Of a stretch of 58,827 bases of DNA, positions 1-8,248 are shown in pieces. The DNA is taken from positions 1 to 58,827 of the forward strand of contig JBFFXF010000005.1 of NCBI GenBank assembly GCA_041569895.1, read 5' to 3'. The notes under the pieces are model-generated. The model was not told the DNA's origin and did no database searches. It saw nothing but the letters and a program-made list of their open reading frames with translations. A program made the translations under genes and the position numbers. Within the stretch, counting starts at the first letter, position 1. The number at the start of each line of letters is the position of its first letter. This DNA comes from JBFFXF01 sp041569895 (GTDB taxonomy: Bacteria > Planctomycetota > UBA8108 > JACQVS01).

Positions 1-79
1 AGAGCCCGAATCGGACTCGGTCATCGGAGTCGGAATCGGTATCGGTATCGGTATCGGAATCGGAGTCGGAATCGGTCAC
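1..79. repeat. Hexamer array, TCGGNN units (array 1)
   Basis: About twelve consecutive or near-consecutive six-base units with a TCGG core followed by two variable bases (AA, AG, TA, TC, AC). The array runs off the left edge of the window and stops just before the tRNA-His terminator. It contains the recurring interruption GTCATCGG seen in other arrays. No coding potential is claimed. Confidence 0.9.
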
Positions 80-85
80 CCGGGC

Positions 86-121
86 AAGAAAAGGGCCACG
101 GGGAGAAGCCCCCCGTGGCCC
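86..121 (-). terminator. Intrinsic terminator of tRNA-His
   Basis: An 11-bp perfect inverted repeat (GGGCCACGGGG at 93-103, its complement at 111-121) with a 7-nt loop. On the minus strand it is followed by a T-rich tract (TTTTCTT, 86-92). It lies just downstream of the tRNA 3' end. Confidence 0.85.
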
Positions 122-133
122 CATCTCGCGTTC

Positions 134-211
134 TGGGGTGGATGACGGGATTCGAACCCGCGACATCCAGAGCCACAGTCTGGTGCTCTAACCAACTGAG
201 CTACATCCACC
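134..211 (-). tRNA. tRNA-His (GTG), with encoded G-1 and CCA
   Basis: The complement folds as a full cloverleaf: acceptor GTGGATG/CATCCAC, D arm AGCTC..GAGC, anticodon stem CCAGA/TCTGG with loop CTGTGGC (anticodon GTG), and T arm with GGTTCGAATCC. Position 211 supplies the extra G at -1 expected of tRNA-His, pairing with C73 (137). The 3' CCA is encoded at 134-136. Confidence 0.97.
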
Positions 212-258
212 ACGGGCGAGGCTGCTCACCGGCGGGCCGATGCGCGGCGCAGTCCGTC

Positions 259-286
259 AGTGTAGCGCTCGACGGGCGGAAAGCAA
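259..286 (-). promoter_or_regulatory. Promoter of tRNA-His
   Basis: On the minus strand TTGCTT (281-286), a 16-bp spacer and TACACT (259-264) resemble a housekeeping sigma promoter. It lies about 50 bp upstream of the tRNA. Confidence 0.5.
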
Positions 287-455
287 GGCGGCGTGGCGGT
301 GCTCGCGCTGCCTCCCCTTTCTCTCGGCGGCCGGTCCGGCTATCATGTCGGCGTACGGGTCGCGCCCGGCGAGGGCGCCAGGGACGGAGCACGCCGATCA
401 TCGCGAGGCGGCCACACGCAGTCGCGAGCACGCTATCCGGAGAACAGGTGACGCC

Positions 456-1556
456 ATGAGCGAACGAGTCGACTCCCCATCCGCCGCCGGCGGCGATCGA
501 TCCAGCAGCAGCTCGGGACTGTCCCGTCGCGGGTTCCTCGCGGCCTCCGCGATCACCGCGGCCGGCACGCTCGCCGGGTGCGCGGGCACCGGATCCGGCG
601 CGACGGCGCGCGCGCGGAGCGCCAGCATCTGGGAGACGCCCGAGACGGTCGAGCAGCGCGACGGCATGCCCTACCGGGTCTTCGGCGCCACCGGCGAGAG
701 AGTCTCGATCCTCGGTATCGGCGGCTACCACATCGGCGTCCAGCCGACCGTCGACGAGGCGGTGTGCATCATGCGCACGGCGATCGACGGCGGCATCAAC
801 TTCATGGACAACGCGTGGGAGTACAACGGCGGCCGCAGCGAGGAGCACATGGGCGCCGCCCTCGCGGACGGCTACCGCGAGAAGACCTTCCTGATGACCA
901 AGGTCTGCGGGCGAGACGCGAAGACGGCGATGTCGAACCTCGAGGACAGCCTGCGGCGCCTGCGCACCGATGTCATCGACCTCTGGCAGTTCCACGAGTG
1001 CAACTACGACAACGATCCCGACTGGATCTTCGCCGACGACGGCGCCATCCACGCGGCCGTCAAGGCGAAGGAGCAGGGCAAGGTGCGGTACATCGGTTTC
1101 ACTGGGCACAAGTCGCCGCACATCCACCTGAAGATGCTCGCGCAGGACTTCGAGTGGGACGCGCTCCAGTGCCCGCTGAACGTCATGGACGGGCAGTATC
1201 GCAGCTTCGCCCGCCAGGTCCTCCCGGTGGCGATCGCACGCGGCCTCGGCGTCGTCGGCATGAAGCCGCTCGGCGGCGACGGCGGCATCCCCCGCAACGG
1301 CGGGGTCTCGGTGGAGGAGTGCCTGCGCTACTCGCTGAGCCTCAACATCCCGGTGACGCTCTCGGGGATGGACACGCTCGCGCACCTGCAGGAGAACATG
1401 GCGATCGTCAAGCGGTTCACGCCGCTGACGGTCGCGGAGCGCGACGCGTTGCATGCGCGGGTGCGGGGAGTCGCCGGCGACGGACGCCTGGAGCGCTTCA
1501 AGTCGACCAATCGGTTCGACTCGAAGACGCACCGCGATCAGCACGGGTTCACGTAA
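456..1556 (+). CDS. Tat-exported aldo/keto reductase lipoprotein
   Basis: A 366-residue NAD(P)H-dependent oxidoreductase of the aldo/keto reductase superfamily. Residues about 25-45 carry a twin-arginine signal (SRRGFL, then a hydrophobic stretch) ending in a lipobox-like LAGC, so it is probably exported folded and lipid-anchored. The (beta/alpha)8 barrel follows. The catalytic tetrad can be read as Asp118, Tyr123 (MDNAWEY), Lys149 (LMTK) and His180 (QFHE). The ATG at 456 is preferred because the Tat signal begins shortly after it. A good -10 box (TATCAT, 341-346) lies upstream, but no convincing -35 box. It is a single gene convergent with the next one. Substrate unknown; Tat-exported members are common in Planctomycetota. 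Confidence 0.9.
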   Translation: MSERVDSPSAAGGDRSSSSSGLSRRGFLAASAITAAGTLAGCAGTGSGATARARSASIWETPETVEQRDGMPYRVFGATGERVSILGIGGYHIGVQPTVDEAVCIMRTAIDGGINFMDNAWEYNGGRSEEHMGAALADGYREKTFLMTKVCGRDAKTAMSNLEDSLRRLRTDVIDLWQFHECNYDNDPDWIFADDGAIHAAVKAKEQGKVRYIGFTGHKSPHIHLKMLAQDFEWDALQCPLNVMDGQYRSFARQVLPVAIARGLGVVGMKPLGGDGGIPRNGGVSVEECLRYSLSLNIPVTLSGMDTLAHLQENMAIVKRFTPLTVAERDALHARVRGVAGDGRLERFKSTNRFDSKTHRDQHGFT

Positions 1557-1580
1557 TCGCGGCGGGGGGCGGGCTCCGGC

Positions 1581-2834
1581 TCAGCGGCGGCTCTTGAGGA
1601 CGAAGTTGAAGAAGACGCCCCAGCGGCCGTCTCGCTTGACCTCCGCCTCGAGCTCCGTCGTGAAGAGCTTGCGCTTGAGGATGTCCGACAGGAAGTCGAT
1701 CTCGACGAGCGCGCCGTACGACGTGATGGTCTCCTGGTAGTCGCTGTGGCGCACCGCGCGCAGCGGGTTGAAGTTGACCTTCAGCTTCGTCTTGACGCGG
1801 TAGTACTTGCTCGAGATCAACGGGTCGTCGTTGAACTCCGGCTTCTCCTCGAGCGCGAGGCGCGGTCCGGCGAGGATCTCCTCGGCGTCGCTCGAGCGGA
1901 AGAACGACTTCAGGTTGAAGCTGACCGAGCCCTCGTCGTCGATCCTCAGGGGACCCCACTCGACGAGCATCAGCTCCTTCTCACCCTCGAGGCCGGTCTT
2001 GTTCAGCGCCTCGTTCCGGGTGTCCTCGTAGTCGTACTCGGTGTTGAACGGGTCGAAGTCATCCTCGGTCTTGCCGATGTGGTTGATCTTCGCGAGCCGC
2101 GAGCGGTAGAAATCGCGGGTCATCGAGGGATCTTCCCTGTAGAGCTTCTTCCACTCCTTCTTGACGTAACGACGCATCTGCCGGTACAGCTCCTTCTCGA
2201 TCAGGTCACGGACTGCCTGCTCCTTGGGGCCGATCGGCCGCGGCGTCGGGTCGATGAGTGGCACGTATCCCCGATCCGGCAAGTAATCGGGTCGCTCGGT
2301 GTAATCGATCCCGAGGTCGAACGGGTTGTCTGTCCACCGGAACTCCGGTGCCTCCTGCTCGACCGGTCGTACGTGGCGCAGCTCCTCCGGTCGCTGGAGC
2401 GTGTCCATCTCGGCCCCGTTGTACCGGTCGCCCCACGAGCGCTCTTGCCCGTTCGTGCGCTCTGCCTTCTTCGGCTTCGTGGTGTCCTTCGTTGTGTCCT
2501 TCGTGGTGTCCTTCGCGGCGGAGCTCGGCGTGCTCGACACGACAGCGCGACGCGGCTCGGCGTCGTCCGGGTTGGCGCCGATCGGCGCGGGCATCGAACG
2601 TCTCGCCGAGGCGAGCGCGGACTCGGTCTCGGTGAAGGGGTCGAAACGCGTGCGGCAGGTTCGCGACCGGACCGGCGAACGCCGGAAGAAGGCGATATCA
2701 TCGGCCGACGCGACTCCGGGGAGCAGGACGGCGAGCAGCGCAAGGAGCACTGGGTGCCCGGGCGCCGCGCGCCACAGGGCGAGACACAGCCGCAGCGTCA
2801 GCGGCGTGCGTTTCCCTCGGGCCAGTCTCATCAT
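1581..2834 (-). CDS. Secreted protein of unknown function
   Basis: 417 residues. A basic N-terminus and hydrophobic stretch (about residues 10-45, ending near GVASADD) form a signal peptide. The next 100 residues are low-complexity and Thr/Lys/Pro-rich, including KDTTKDTTKDTT encoded by a 12-bp tandem repeat near 2480-2515. The C-terminal 250 residues are charged, with an amphipathic helix (about 215-245) and beta-rich segments at the end. No family is recognised. The first ATG (2832-2834) has a strong Shine-Dalgarno (AAGGAGG, 2841-2847) six bases upstream. A minus-strand promoter about 290 bp upstream gives it a long leader. Confidence 0.75.
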   Translation of the reverse strand: MMRLARGKRTPLTLRLCLALWRAAPGHPVLLALLAVLLPGVASADDIAFFRRSPVRSRTCRTRFDPFTETESALASARRSMPAPIGANPDDAEPRRAVVSSTPSSAAKDTTKDTTKDTTKPKKAERTNGQERSWGDRYNGAEMDTLQRPEELRHVRPVEQEAPEFRWTDNPFDLGIDYTERPDYLPDRGYVPLIDPTPRPIGPKEQAVRDLIEKELYRQMRRYVKKEWKKLYREDPSMTRDFYRSRLAKINHIGKTEDDFDPFNTEYDYEDTRNEALNKTGLEGEKELMLVEWGPLRIDDEGSVSFNLKSFFRSSDAEEILAGPRLALEEKPEFNDDPLISSKYYRVKTKLKVNFNPLRAVRHSDYQETITSYGALVEIDFLSDILKRKLFTTELEAEVKRDGRWGVFFNFVLKSRR

Positions 2835-3221
2835 GCGGAGCCTCCTTGTTCGAGGAGCGCCCTCCGAACGTTATGGGTACTTTATAAAATACAAACTCTT
2901 TCTACGCGCGCTCCCTTCACCGGCGTTCCGTGCCTGAAACCGCTCTACGGAGATCCGATCCCGCCGCGCTCCCGCAGGAGGTCTCGCGCGCGGGCCGTCG
3001 AAGAGCGGCTGCGGCGCCTTGCGGGGTGTTCCCTATCAAACGCGTTCCCGGGGGCGGCGCCGATCCGAATGCCAGCGGTCACAGAGAGTTACGAAAGTGC
3101 CCTAAAAAACTCTCTACTCCACGGGCTATGAAAGTATACCCCTGGCGCATCCAGCCGGCAAGCTGTTTTCGGTCCGTCGGAAGTTCTCAAAATCCTGTCA
3201 ATCCGACGGCCGCGCCGGCCC
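2835..3221. other. 387-bp gap between ruvA and the secreted unknown
   Basis: Less GC-rich than its surroundings. It holds the predicted minus-strand promoter (3133-3161), an inverted repeat just downstream of the predicted start site (AGAGAGTT at 3083-3090, AACTCTCT at 3108-3115, 17-nt loop), and A/T-rich stretches near 2875-2905. No convincing ORF or known RNA fold was seen. It is probably the 5' leader of the downstream gene. Confidence 0.5.
3133..3161 (-). promoter_or_regulatory. Promoter, TTGCCG-N17-TATACT
   Basis: On the minus strand TTGCCG (3156-3161), a 17-bp spacer and TATACT (3133-3138) form a good housekeeping-type promoter. Transcription would start near 3126 and give a leader of about 290 nt to the gene at 2834. 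Confidence 0.55.
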
Positions 3222-3821
3222 TCACTGCCGCAACGCATGGCGCAGGATGGTCTCCACACTGCCGCCGCCGTTGGCTCCACCCAGCGAGCTGACCGCCGCC
3301 TGGACGCGCGCCTCCGCCTCCCGCCGCGTGTACCCGAGCTCCACCAGGGCCAGGATGGCGTCGGCCGGCGCGGTCTCCTCGGCGCGGGGACCCGCGCCGG
3401 CGGTCGCGGGCAGCCGCTCGAGGCGGTCCCGGAGCTCGACCACCAGCCGGCTCGCGAGCCGCTTGCCGATGCCCTTGACCTGCTCGAGCGGCGCCGGGTC
3501 GCCCTCGTCGACGATGCGGGAGAACTCGCCGACGTCGACGTTCGAGAGGATGGTCAGGGCCGTCGCCGGTCCGAAGCCGCTGACCGAGAGGACCGAGCGG
3601 AAGAGACGCCGCTCCTCCTCGGTGTGGAATCCGTAGAGGCGGAAGAGCGTCTCGCGGACGAGCAGGTGCGTCAGCAGCGTGACGGTCTCCCCCGGCGCGC
3701 GCCCCTCGAGCGCCGAGTAGGTCGAGAAGGGGATGAACACCTCGAAGCCGACACCGCCGGCGTCGACGACCGCGCGCGTCGGGTTCAGCTCGACGAGCTC
3801 GCCGCGAATGTGGTGATACAC
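3222..3821 (-). CDS. ruvA: Holliday junction branch migration protein RuvA
   Basis: 199 residues, the usual length. RuvA binds the four-way junction as a tetramer and positions the RuvB motors during recombination. It opens with the OB-fold (MYHHIRGELVEL.., G-V-G-F-E-V), followed by two helix-hairpin-helix segments (about residues 72-90, FGPATALTIL; and 108-125, VKGIGKRLASRLVVELRD). The C-terminal domain III (about 150-199) contains the LVELGY motif that contacts RuvB. It starts 10 bp after the stop of the TPR/alpha-CTD gene, so the two are probably co-transcribed. No ruvB or ruvC is in the window. Confidence 0.97.
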   Translation of the reverse strand: MYHHIRGELVELNPTRAVVDAGGVGFEVFIPFSTYSALEGRAPGETVTLLTHLLVRETLFRLYGFHTEEERRLFRSVLSVSGFGPATALTILSNVDVGEFSRIVDEGDPAPLEQVKGIGKRLASRLVVELRDRLERLPATAGAGPRAEETAPADAILALVELGYTRREAEARVQAAVSSLGGANGGGSVETILRHALRQ

Positions 3822-3831
3822 GGGCTCACCG

Positions 3832-5190
3832 TCAGCCCCTCAGTCGCAGGCCGTACTCGGCGAGCTTCCGCTTGATCTCGTTGAGCGAGGTCATGCCGAA
3901 GTTCTTCGCCGACATCAGCTGGACCTCGGTCTTGTTGATGAGGTCGCGTAGCGACTTGACGCCGAGGCGCTCCATGCAGCGGCGACTGCGCACCGAGAGG
4001 TTGAGCTCCTCGATCGGCTTGGCAAGAAGCTCCGGCTCCGCAGTGGCCTCGAGCGGGTTGCGCGACTGGCTGACGTCTCCCGTGCTCTGCTCGAGCCCCT
4101 GTCCGAGCCGCAGTCCCTTCGACGCGAGCATGTCCTTGATCTCCTTCAGGGACGTCTCGCCGAAGTTCTTGTAGGAGAGCAGCTCCTGCTCGGTCTTCAT
4201 GATGAGATCGCCGAGCGTGCTGATGTTCATCTTCTGGAGGCAGTTGCGGCTGCGCACCGAGAGCTCGAAGTCGCTGACGGGGATTCTGAGCACCTGCGAC
4301 TGCCGGTCGGCCTTCTTCTCCTCGTCGCGATCGTAGAACATCCGCGTCGACGCCCTGGCGTCCTCGAGGAACAGTCGCGCGCGGTGGTGGTTCGGGTAGT
4401 AGTGAAGGACCGTCTCGTAGCACTTGATGGCGTCGTGATAGCGCTCACGGTCCTCGTAGAGCGTGCCGAGATTGATCACGGCGTTGGTGTGCGGCGGCAC
4501 GACGTTGAGGCAGTTCTCGTAGGCGGAGATCGCCTCGTCGAGCGTCTCCTCGTCTCCGCGGCCGTAGAGGTCGAGGCAGAAGCCGAGCCGGAACCACGCC
4601 TGGGTGTTCTCCGGATCGACGCGGACGGCCTCCCTGTACCGCTCGATCGCCTCCTGGTGCTCGCCGACGCGCTCCCTGTAGAGCCCGTTGTAGAACGCCA
4701 GCTCCGACGTGTCGCGGAACTCGGAGTCGAGCGCCTTGAGGATGGCGGGGACCTGGTCCTCCCATCCGTTCTTGCAGTAGACGTCGACGGCGAGGAACGC
4801 CAGCGGACGGAAGTCACGGAACTTCTTCATCGCCGCCTCGACGGTGCTCAGCGCCTTCTCGGTCTGCTGCTGCGCCACGAGAACGCGCGTCAGGTAGTAC
4901 ACCGCCCAGGGATTCTTCTTGTCCTTGTCGAGCACCGCCGCGGCCTTGTCGAGATCGGACGCGAGGAAGTGGCAGTAGCCCTCGAGCGCGGCGGAGTTCG
5001 CGGCGCTCACCGAGGACGCGGCCTTCTTCCAGGTGTTCCTGATGGTGTCGAGCTCGTACCGCTGCTTCTCGCTGGAGAACGCGGCTCGCGCGATGGCGCC
5101 GAACGACTCGGCGACGAGCTCTCCGGACCCGAGCTCGGCGAGGACTTCGGAGAGAGACTGGCTTTCGACGACGCCCGGATTGTGCGGCAA
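3832..5190 (-). CDS. TPR protein with two RNA polymerase alpha-CTD-like domains
   Basis: 452 residues. TPR-type helical repeats fill about residues 70-300 (for example AIERYREAVRVDPENTQAWF). Two copies of an RNA polymerase alpha-CTD-like fold follow (about 320-380 and 390-450), each with the pattern LSVRSR-C...LxDLIxKTE..L...KNFG.TSLxEIK. The Arg of VRS matches E. coli alpha R265, the main UP-element contact. Domain 1 keeps the N268/C269 equivalents (RNC); domain 2 has RRC. No alpha-NTD is present, so it cannot replace RpoA. Start: TTG at 5188-5190 fits because AAGGAGG (5196-5202) sits six bases upstream, whereas the ATG at 5230-5232 has no ribosome site. Possible DNA- or RNAP-interacting scaffold; the function is not established. 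Confidence 0.85.
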   Translation of the reverse strand: MPHNPGVVESQSLSEVLAELGSGELVAESFGAIARAAFSSEKQRYELDTIRNTWKKAASSVSAANSAALEGYCHFLASDLDKAAAVLDKDKKNPWAVYYLTRVLVAQQQTEKALSTVEAAMKKFRDFRPLAFLAVDVYCKNGWEDQVPAILKALDSEFRDTSELAFYNGLYRERVGEHQEAIERYREAVRVDPENTQAWFRLGFCLDLYGRGDEETLDEAISAYENCLNVVPPHTNAVINLGTLYEDRERYHDAIKCYETVLHYYPNHHRARLFLEDARASTRMFYDRDEEKKADRQSQVLRIPVSDFELSVRSRNCLQKMNISTLGDLIMKTEQELLSYKNFGETSLKEIKDMLASKGLRLGQGLEQSTGDVSQSRNPLEATAEPELLAKPIEELNLSVRSRRCMERLGVKSLRDLINKTEVQLMSAKNFGMTSLNEIKRKLAEYGLRLRG

Positions 5191-5276
5191 GGCTGCCTCC
5201 TTCGGTGCTCTATCACAGCGCCCGCGAGGCACGCCACGCGCTCGCGGACACGGTCCTTCTCTGGAAAAACCCGACT

Positions 5277-5305
5277 GTTCTACCGAGTGAGCCGCGCGAT
5301 GTCAA
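5277..5305 (-). promoter_or_regulatory. Promoter, TTGACA-N17-TAGAAC
   Basis: A consensus -35 (TTGACA, 5300-5305 on the minus strand), a 17-bp spacer and TAGAAC (5277-5282). It would start transcription near 5270, about 80 nt before the TTG start of the TPR/alpha-CTD gene, and probably also drives ruvA. Confidence 0.65.
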
Positions 5306-5339
5306 GTCGGGCCGGCCGAACGCCCCGCGCCGGCGGTAC

Positions 5340-5771
5340 TTACGTCCGACCGCCCGCGCCGTTGTGCGAGGCGAGTCCGACGGCCACCGCCACCGCGTGG
5401 TCCCGGCCGTGCGATATGGTCACCAGGATGGCGCCGAGGCCGATGGCGTCCCGCCGCGCCGCCGCCGCGCCCCCGAGCGCGACGCTCGGCGCGCCGGATG
5501 GGAGCCGGATGACGTTGATGTCGCGCCAGGAGATGCCGCCGGTGAGCCCCGTCCCGAGCACCTTGAGAACCGCCTCCTTCACCGCCCAGCGGCCGGCGAG
5601 GTAGGGCACCGGATCGCGCAGCGTCTCGAGCCGCTTGCGCTCGTCGGCCGTGTAGATCCGGTGCACGAAGCGCGTCGGGTGGCGCTCGTAGACGGCGCGG
5701 ATGCGCGGGAGCTCGACGATATCGACGCCGAGCCCGATGATCGGCCCACAGTTCGCTGCGTTTTCGGTCAT
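5340..5771 (-). CDS. acpS: Holo-[acyl-carrier-protein] synthase AcpS
   Basis: 143 residues, slightly longer than the usual ~120. It transfers 4'-phosphopantetheine from CoA to the conserved Ser of acyl carrier protein. The diagnostic N-terminal motif IGLGVDIVELPRI (about residues 11-24) contains the Mg-binding Asp, and RWAVKEAVLKVLGTG (61-75) holds the Glu and Lys of the active site. The ATG at 5769-5771 gives the family N-terminus plus ten residues; the ribosome site is weak (GAGAG). It is divergent from the helicase gene. A 14-bp tandem repeat sits just upstream of the start. Confidence 0.95.
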   Translation of the reverse strand: MTENAANCGPIIGLGVDIVELPRIRAVYERHPTRFVHRIYTADERKRLETLRDPVPYLAGRWAVKEAVLKVLGTGLTGGISWRDINVIRLPSGAPSVALGGAAAARRDAIGLGAILVTISHGRDHAVAVAVGLASHNGAGGRT

Positions 5772-5786
5772 CGCTCTCGCGGCCCC

Positions 5787-5840
5787 GCGGTGCTGGCCCT
5801 GCGGTGCTGGCTCTGCGGTGCTGGCCCCGCGGCGTGGCCC
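5787..5840. repeat. 14-bp tandem repeat, about 3.5 copies
   Basis: Three copies of GCGGTGCTGGCYCY (5787-5800, 5801-5814, 5815-5828) and a partial fourth (5829-5840). It starts about 15 bp upstream of the acpS start codon, in the divergent acpS/helicase intergenic region. Confidence 0.85.
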
Positions 5841-5906
5841 GGCGGGCCGGCCGCGCGCGGGGGCCGGGGCACTGCACGGAGTGGATCGCGGCGATCCCCG
5901 GGGAAC

Positions 5907-5935
5907 TTGATCCGGGGCGCCGCCGCACGCATGAT
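5907..5935 (+). promoter_or_regulatory. Candidate promoter of the helicase gene
   Basis: TTGATC (5907-5912), 17-bp spacer, CATGAT (5930-5935), 35 bp upstream of the GTG start. Spacing is right; the -10 is mediocre. Confidence 0.35.
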
Positions 5936-5970
5936 ACCGGGGTCGAAGCACGGACACAGCAGGAAAACAC

Positions 5971-8241
5971 GTGAACGAGGACGTGCAGCAGGAGCTCGAC
6001 GCGCACTCCGATCCCATCCTGGCCCCGCTCAACGAGCCGCAGCGCATGGCCGTCACCCACGCCGACGGCCCCCTGCTCGTCGTGGCGGGCCCGGGCAGCG
6101 GGAAGACGCGTGTCATCACCCACCGCATCGCGCACCTCGTCCGCTCCGGCGTCCCGCCGACCGGCATCCTCGCCATCACCTTCACCAACAAGGCCGCCGC
6201 GGAGATGCGCGGGCGGGTCGAGCGCCTGCTGGAGATGACGACGCCGTGGATCTCGACGTTCCACAGCTTCGCGGCGCGCGTGTTGCGCCGGCATATCCAC
6301 CGGCTGCCGCCATTCACCTCGAGCTTCACCATCTACGACGCCGAGGACACGCTCGCGCTGATCAAGGAGTGCGTCAAGTCGCTCGATGTGTCGACGTCGA
6401 TCCTGACGCCGCGGGCACTGCGCTCGGCGATCAGCCGTCTGAAGAACCGCGGCGTCGAGGACCCCGAGGCGATGCCGCCGCGCGCGGACCTCCTGGAGCG
6501 CGTCACGCGACAGGTGTTCGCGCGCTACGTGCGGGAACTGCGCGAGCGCAACGCGCTGGACTTCGACGACCTGCTGCTCTTCCTCGTCCGGCTGCTCGAG
6601 ACGCAGGAGGACGTGCTGGATTACTACCGCCGCCAGTTCCGCCATGTCCTCATCGACGAGTACCAGGACACCAACCAAGTGCAGTATCGCATCGGCAACC
6701 TGATTGCCAGCGAGCACCGCAACCTGTGCGTCACCGGGGACCCGGACCAGTCGATCTACTCGTGGCGCGGCGCCGACATCCGCAACATCCTGACCTTCGA
6801 ACGGGATTACCCCGACGCGCGCGTCGTCAAGCTCGAGCAGAACTACCGCTCGACCGGGGCGATCCTCCACGCCGCCAACGCCGTGATCTCGAACAACACC
6901 GAGCGCAAGGAGAAGCGCCTCTGGACGGAGAACGAGCAGGGCGACCCGGTGCGCGTCTACCGCTTCGCCGACTCGGAGGCCGAGGCGTTCGAGATCGCGG
7001 CGCTGATCGACCAGTTTCGCTCCGAGGGCGTGCCGGCCGGACGCATCGCGGTCTTCTATCGGATCAACGCCCTCTCGCGCGAGCTCGAGCAGGCGCTCGT
7101 GCGGCGCGGCATCCCGTACGTCATCGTCGGCGCCGTCGAGTTCTTCGAGCGCCGGGAGATCAAGGACCTGCTCGCCTACCTGCGAATCGTCGCCAACCCG
7201 CGGGACGTCGAGGCCCTCCGGCGCGTGATCAACGTCCCGCCACGGGGCATCGGGAAGGCGACCCTCGACCGCGTGCTCGAGACGGCCGCCGGCGCGGGGC
7301 TCTCGGCGCTCGACGTCATCCTCGACCCGTCGACTCGAACCGGATTCAGCGCGCGGATGGGGAAGGCCCTCGGTCAATTCGCCGGCGACTACAGGACGAT
7401 CGCCGCGCTCGAGCGCAAGCCGGTCGCCGACTTTCTCCGGACTGTCTTCACCGAGACCAGATACGGCGACTACCTGAAGACGCTCGGTGACGAGGAGGCG
7501 GTCGAGCGCACCGCCAACGTCGAGGAGCTCGTCAACGCCGCGGCGCAATACGACGCGCGTCAACCCGACGGCGACGTCGCCGGCTTTCTCCAGGAGGTCG
7601 CGCTCTTCACGCCGGTCGATCGCTGGGAGCAGATCAGCGACCGCGTGACGCTGATGACGCTCCACAGCGCCAAGGGGCTCGAGTTTCCGGTGGTGATCCT
7701 CTGCGGCGTCGAGGAGGGCCTGCTCCCGCTGCAGCGCGCCGACGCGGACTCGCAGATCGACCTCGAGGAGGAGCGCCGGCTGTTCTTCGTCGGCCTCACG
7801 CGCGCGATGCTGAAGCTCTACGTGACGCACGCCGCGAGGCGGATGCGCTTCGGGCGAGAGGTGGCGTCGACGTGCTCACTCTTCGTCGCGGAGCTCGCCC
7901 TCGCGGAGGACGAGGAGAACATCCTGCTGGATCACGAGACCCGTCGGGCGCTCGACCGCCAGCTCGGTGCGGTCGACACGTTCGAATGGGACGTCGACGT
8001 CGAGCGCGAGGTGGAGTGGGACGAGGACGTCGAGGGGAACGCCGCCGCCGCCGACTGGGACGACGAGGACGTCGGCGAGGATCCCTTTCCGGACGGCGCC
8101 CGCGTCTTCCACGAGCGCTATGGCGAGGGGACGGTCACCAGGTCGACGGGCCGCGGACCGGACCGCAGGCTGACGATCGAGTTCGACTCCGTCGGGGTCA
8201 AGCACATCGTCCTCGGTTTCGCGCGCATCGAACGGCTATAA
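5971..8241 (+). CDS. ATP-dependent 3'-5' DNA helicase, PcrA/UvrD type
   Basis: 756 residues, typical for superfamily 1A helicases acting in mismatch or excision repair and replication. All motifs are present in order: Q-motif LNEPQ, Walker A GPGSGKT (about residues 40-46), ITFTNKAA, Walker B DEYQDTN, GDPDQSIYSWRGAD, LEQNYRST, TLHSAKGLEFPVV and RRLFFVGLTRA. An acidic linker (about 660-710) leads to a C-terminal Tudor-like domain (GARVFHERYGEGTV...), as in PcrA and UvrD, where it binds RNA polymerase. The start is GTG with AGGAAA nearby. The stop codon overlaps the -10 box of the next gene. Confidence 0.95.
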   Translation: MNEDVQQELDAHSDPILAPLNEPQRMAVTHADGPLLVVAGPGSGKTRVITHRIAHLVRSGVPPTGILAITFTNKAAAEMRGRVERLLEMTTPWISTFHSFAARVLRRHIHRLPPFTSSFTIYDAEDTLALIKECVKSLDVSTSILTPRALRSAISRLKNRGVEDPEAMPPRADLLERVTRQVFARYVRELRERNALDFDDLLLFLVRLLETQEDVLDYYRRQFRHVLIDEYQDTNQVQYRIGNLIASEHRNLCVTGDPDQSIYSWRGADIRNILTFERDYPDARVVKLEQNYRSTGAILHAANAVISNNTERKEKRLWTENEQGDPVRVYRFADSEAEAFEIAALIDQFRSEGVPAGRIAVFYRINALSRELEQALVRRGIPYVIVGAVEFFERREIKDLLAYLRIVANPRDVEALRRVINVPPRGIGKATLDRVLETAAGAGLSALDVILDPSTRTGFSARMGKALGQFAGDYRTIAALERKPVADFLRTVFTETRYGDYLKTLGDEEAVERTANVEELVNAAAQYDARQPDGDVAGFLQEVALFTPVDRWEQISDRVTLMTLHSAKGLEFPVVILCGVEEGLLPLQRADADSQIDLEEERRLFFVGLTRAMLKLYVTHAARRMRFGREVASTCSLFVAELALAEDEENILLDHETRRALDRQLGAVDTFEWDVDVEREVEWDEDVEGNAAAADWDDEDVGEDPFPDGARVFHERYGEGTVTRSTGRGPDRRLTIEFDSVGVKHIVLGFARIERL

Positions 8242-8242
8242 T
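8237..8242 (+). promoter_or_regulatory. Consensus -10 box giving a leaderless start
   Basis: A perfect TATAAT spans the helicase stop codon and lies exactly 6 nt before the ATG at 8249, so transcription would start at or next to the initiation codon. No matching -35 is seen, and no Shine-Dalgarno precedes the ATG. Confidence 0.5.
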
Positions 8243-8248
8243 TCCCGC

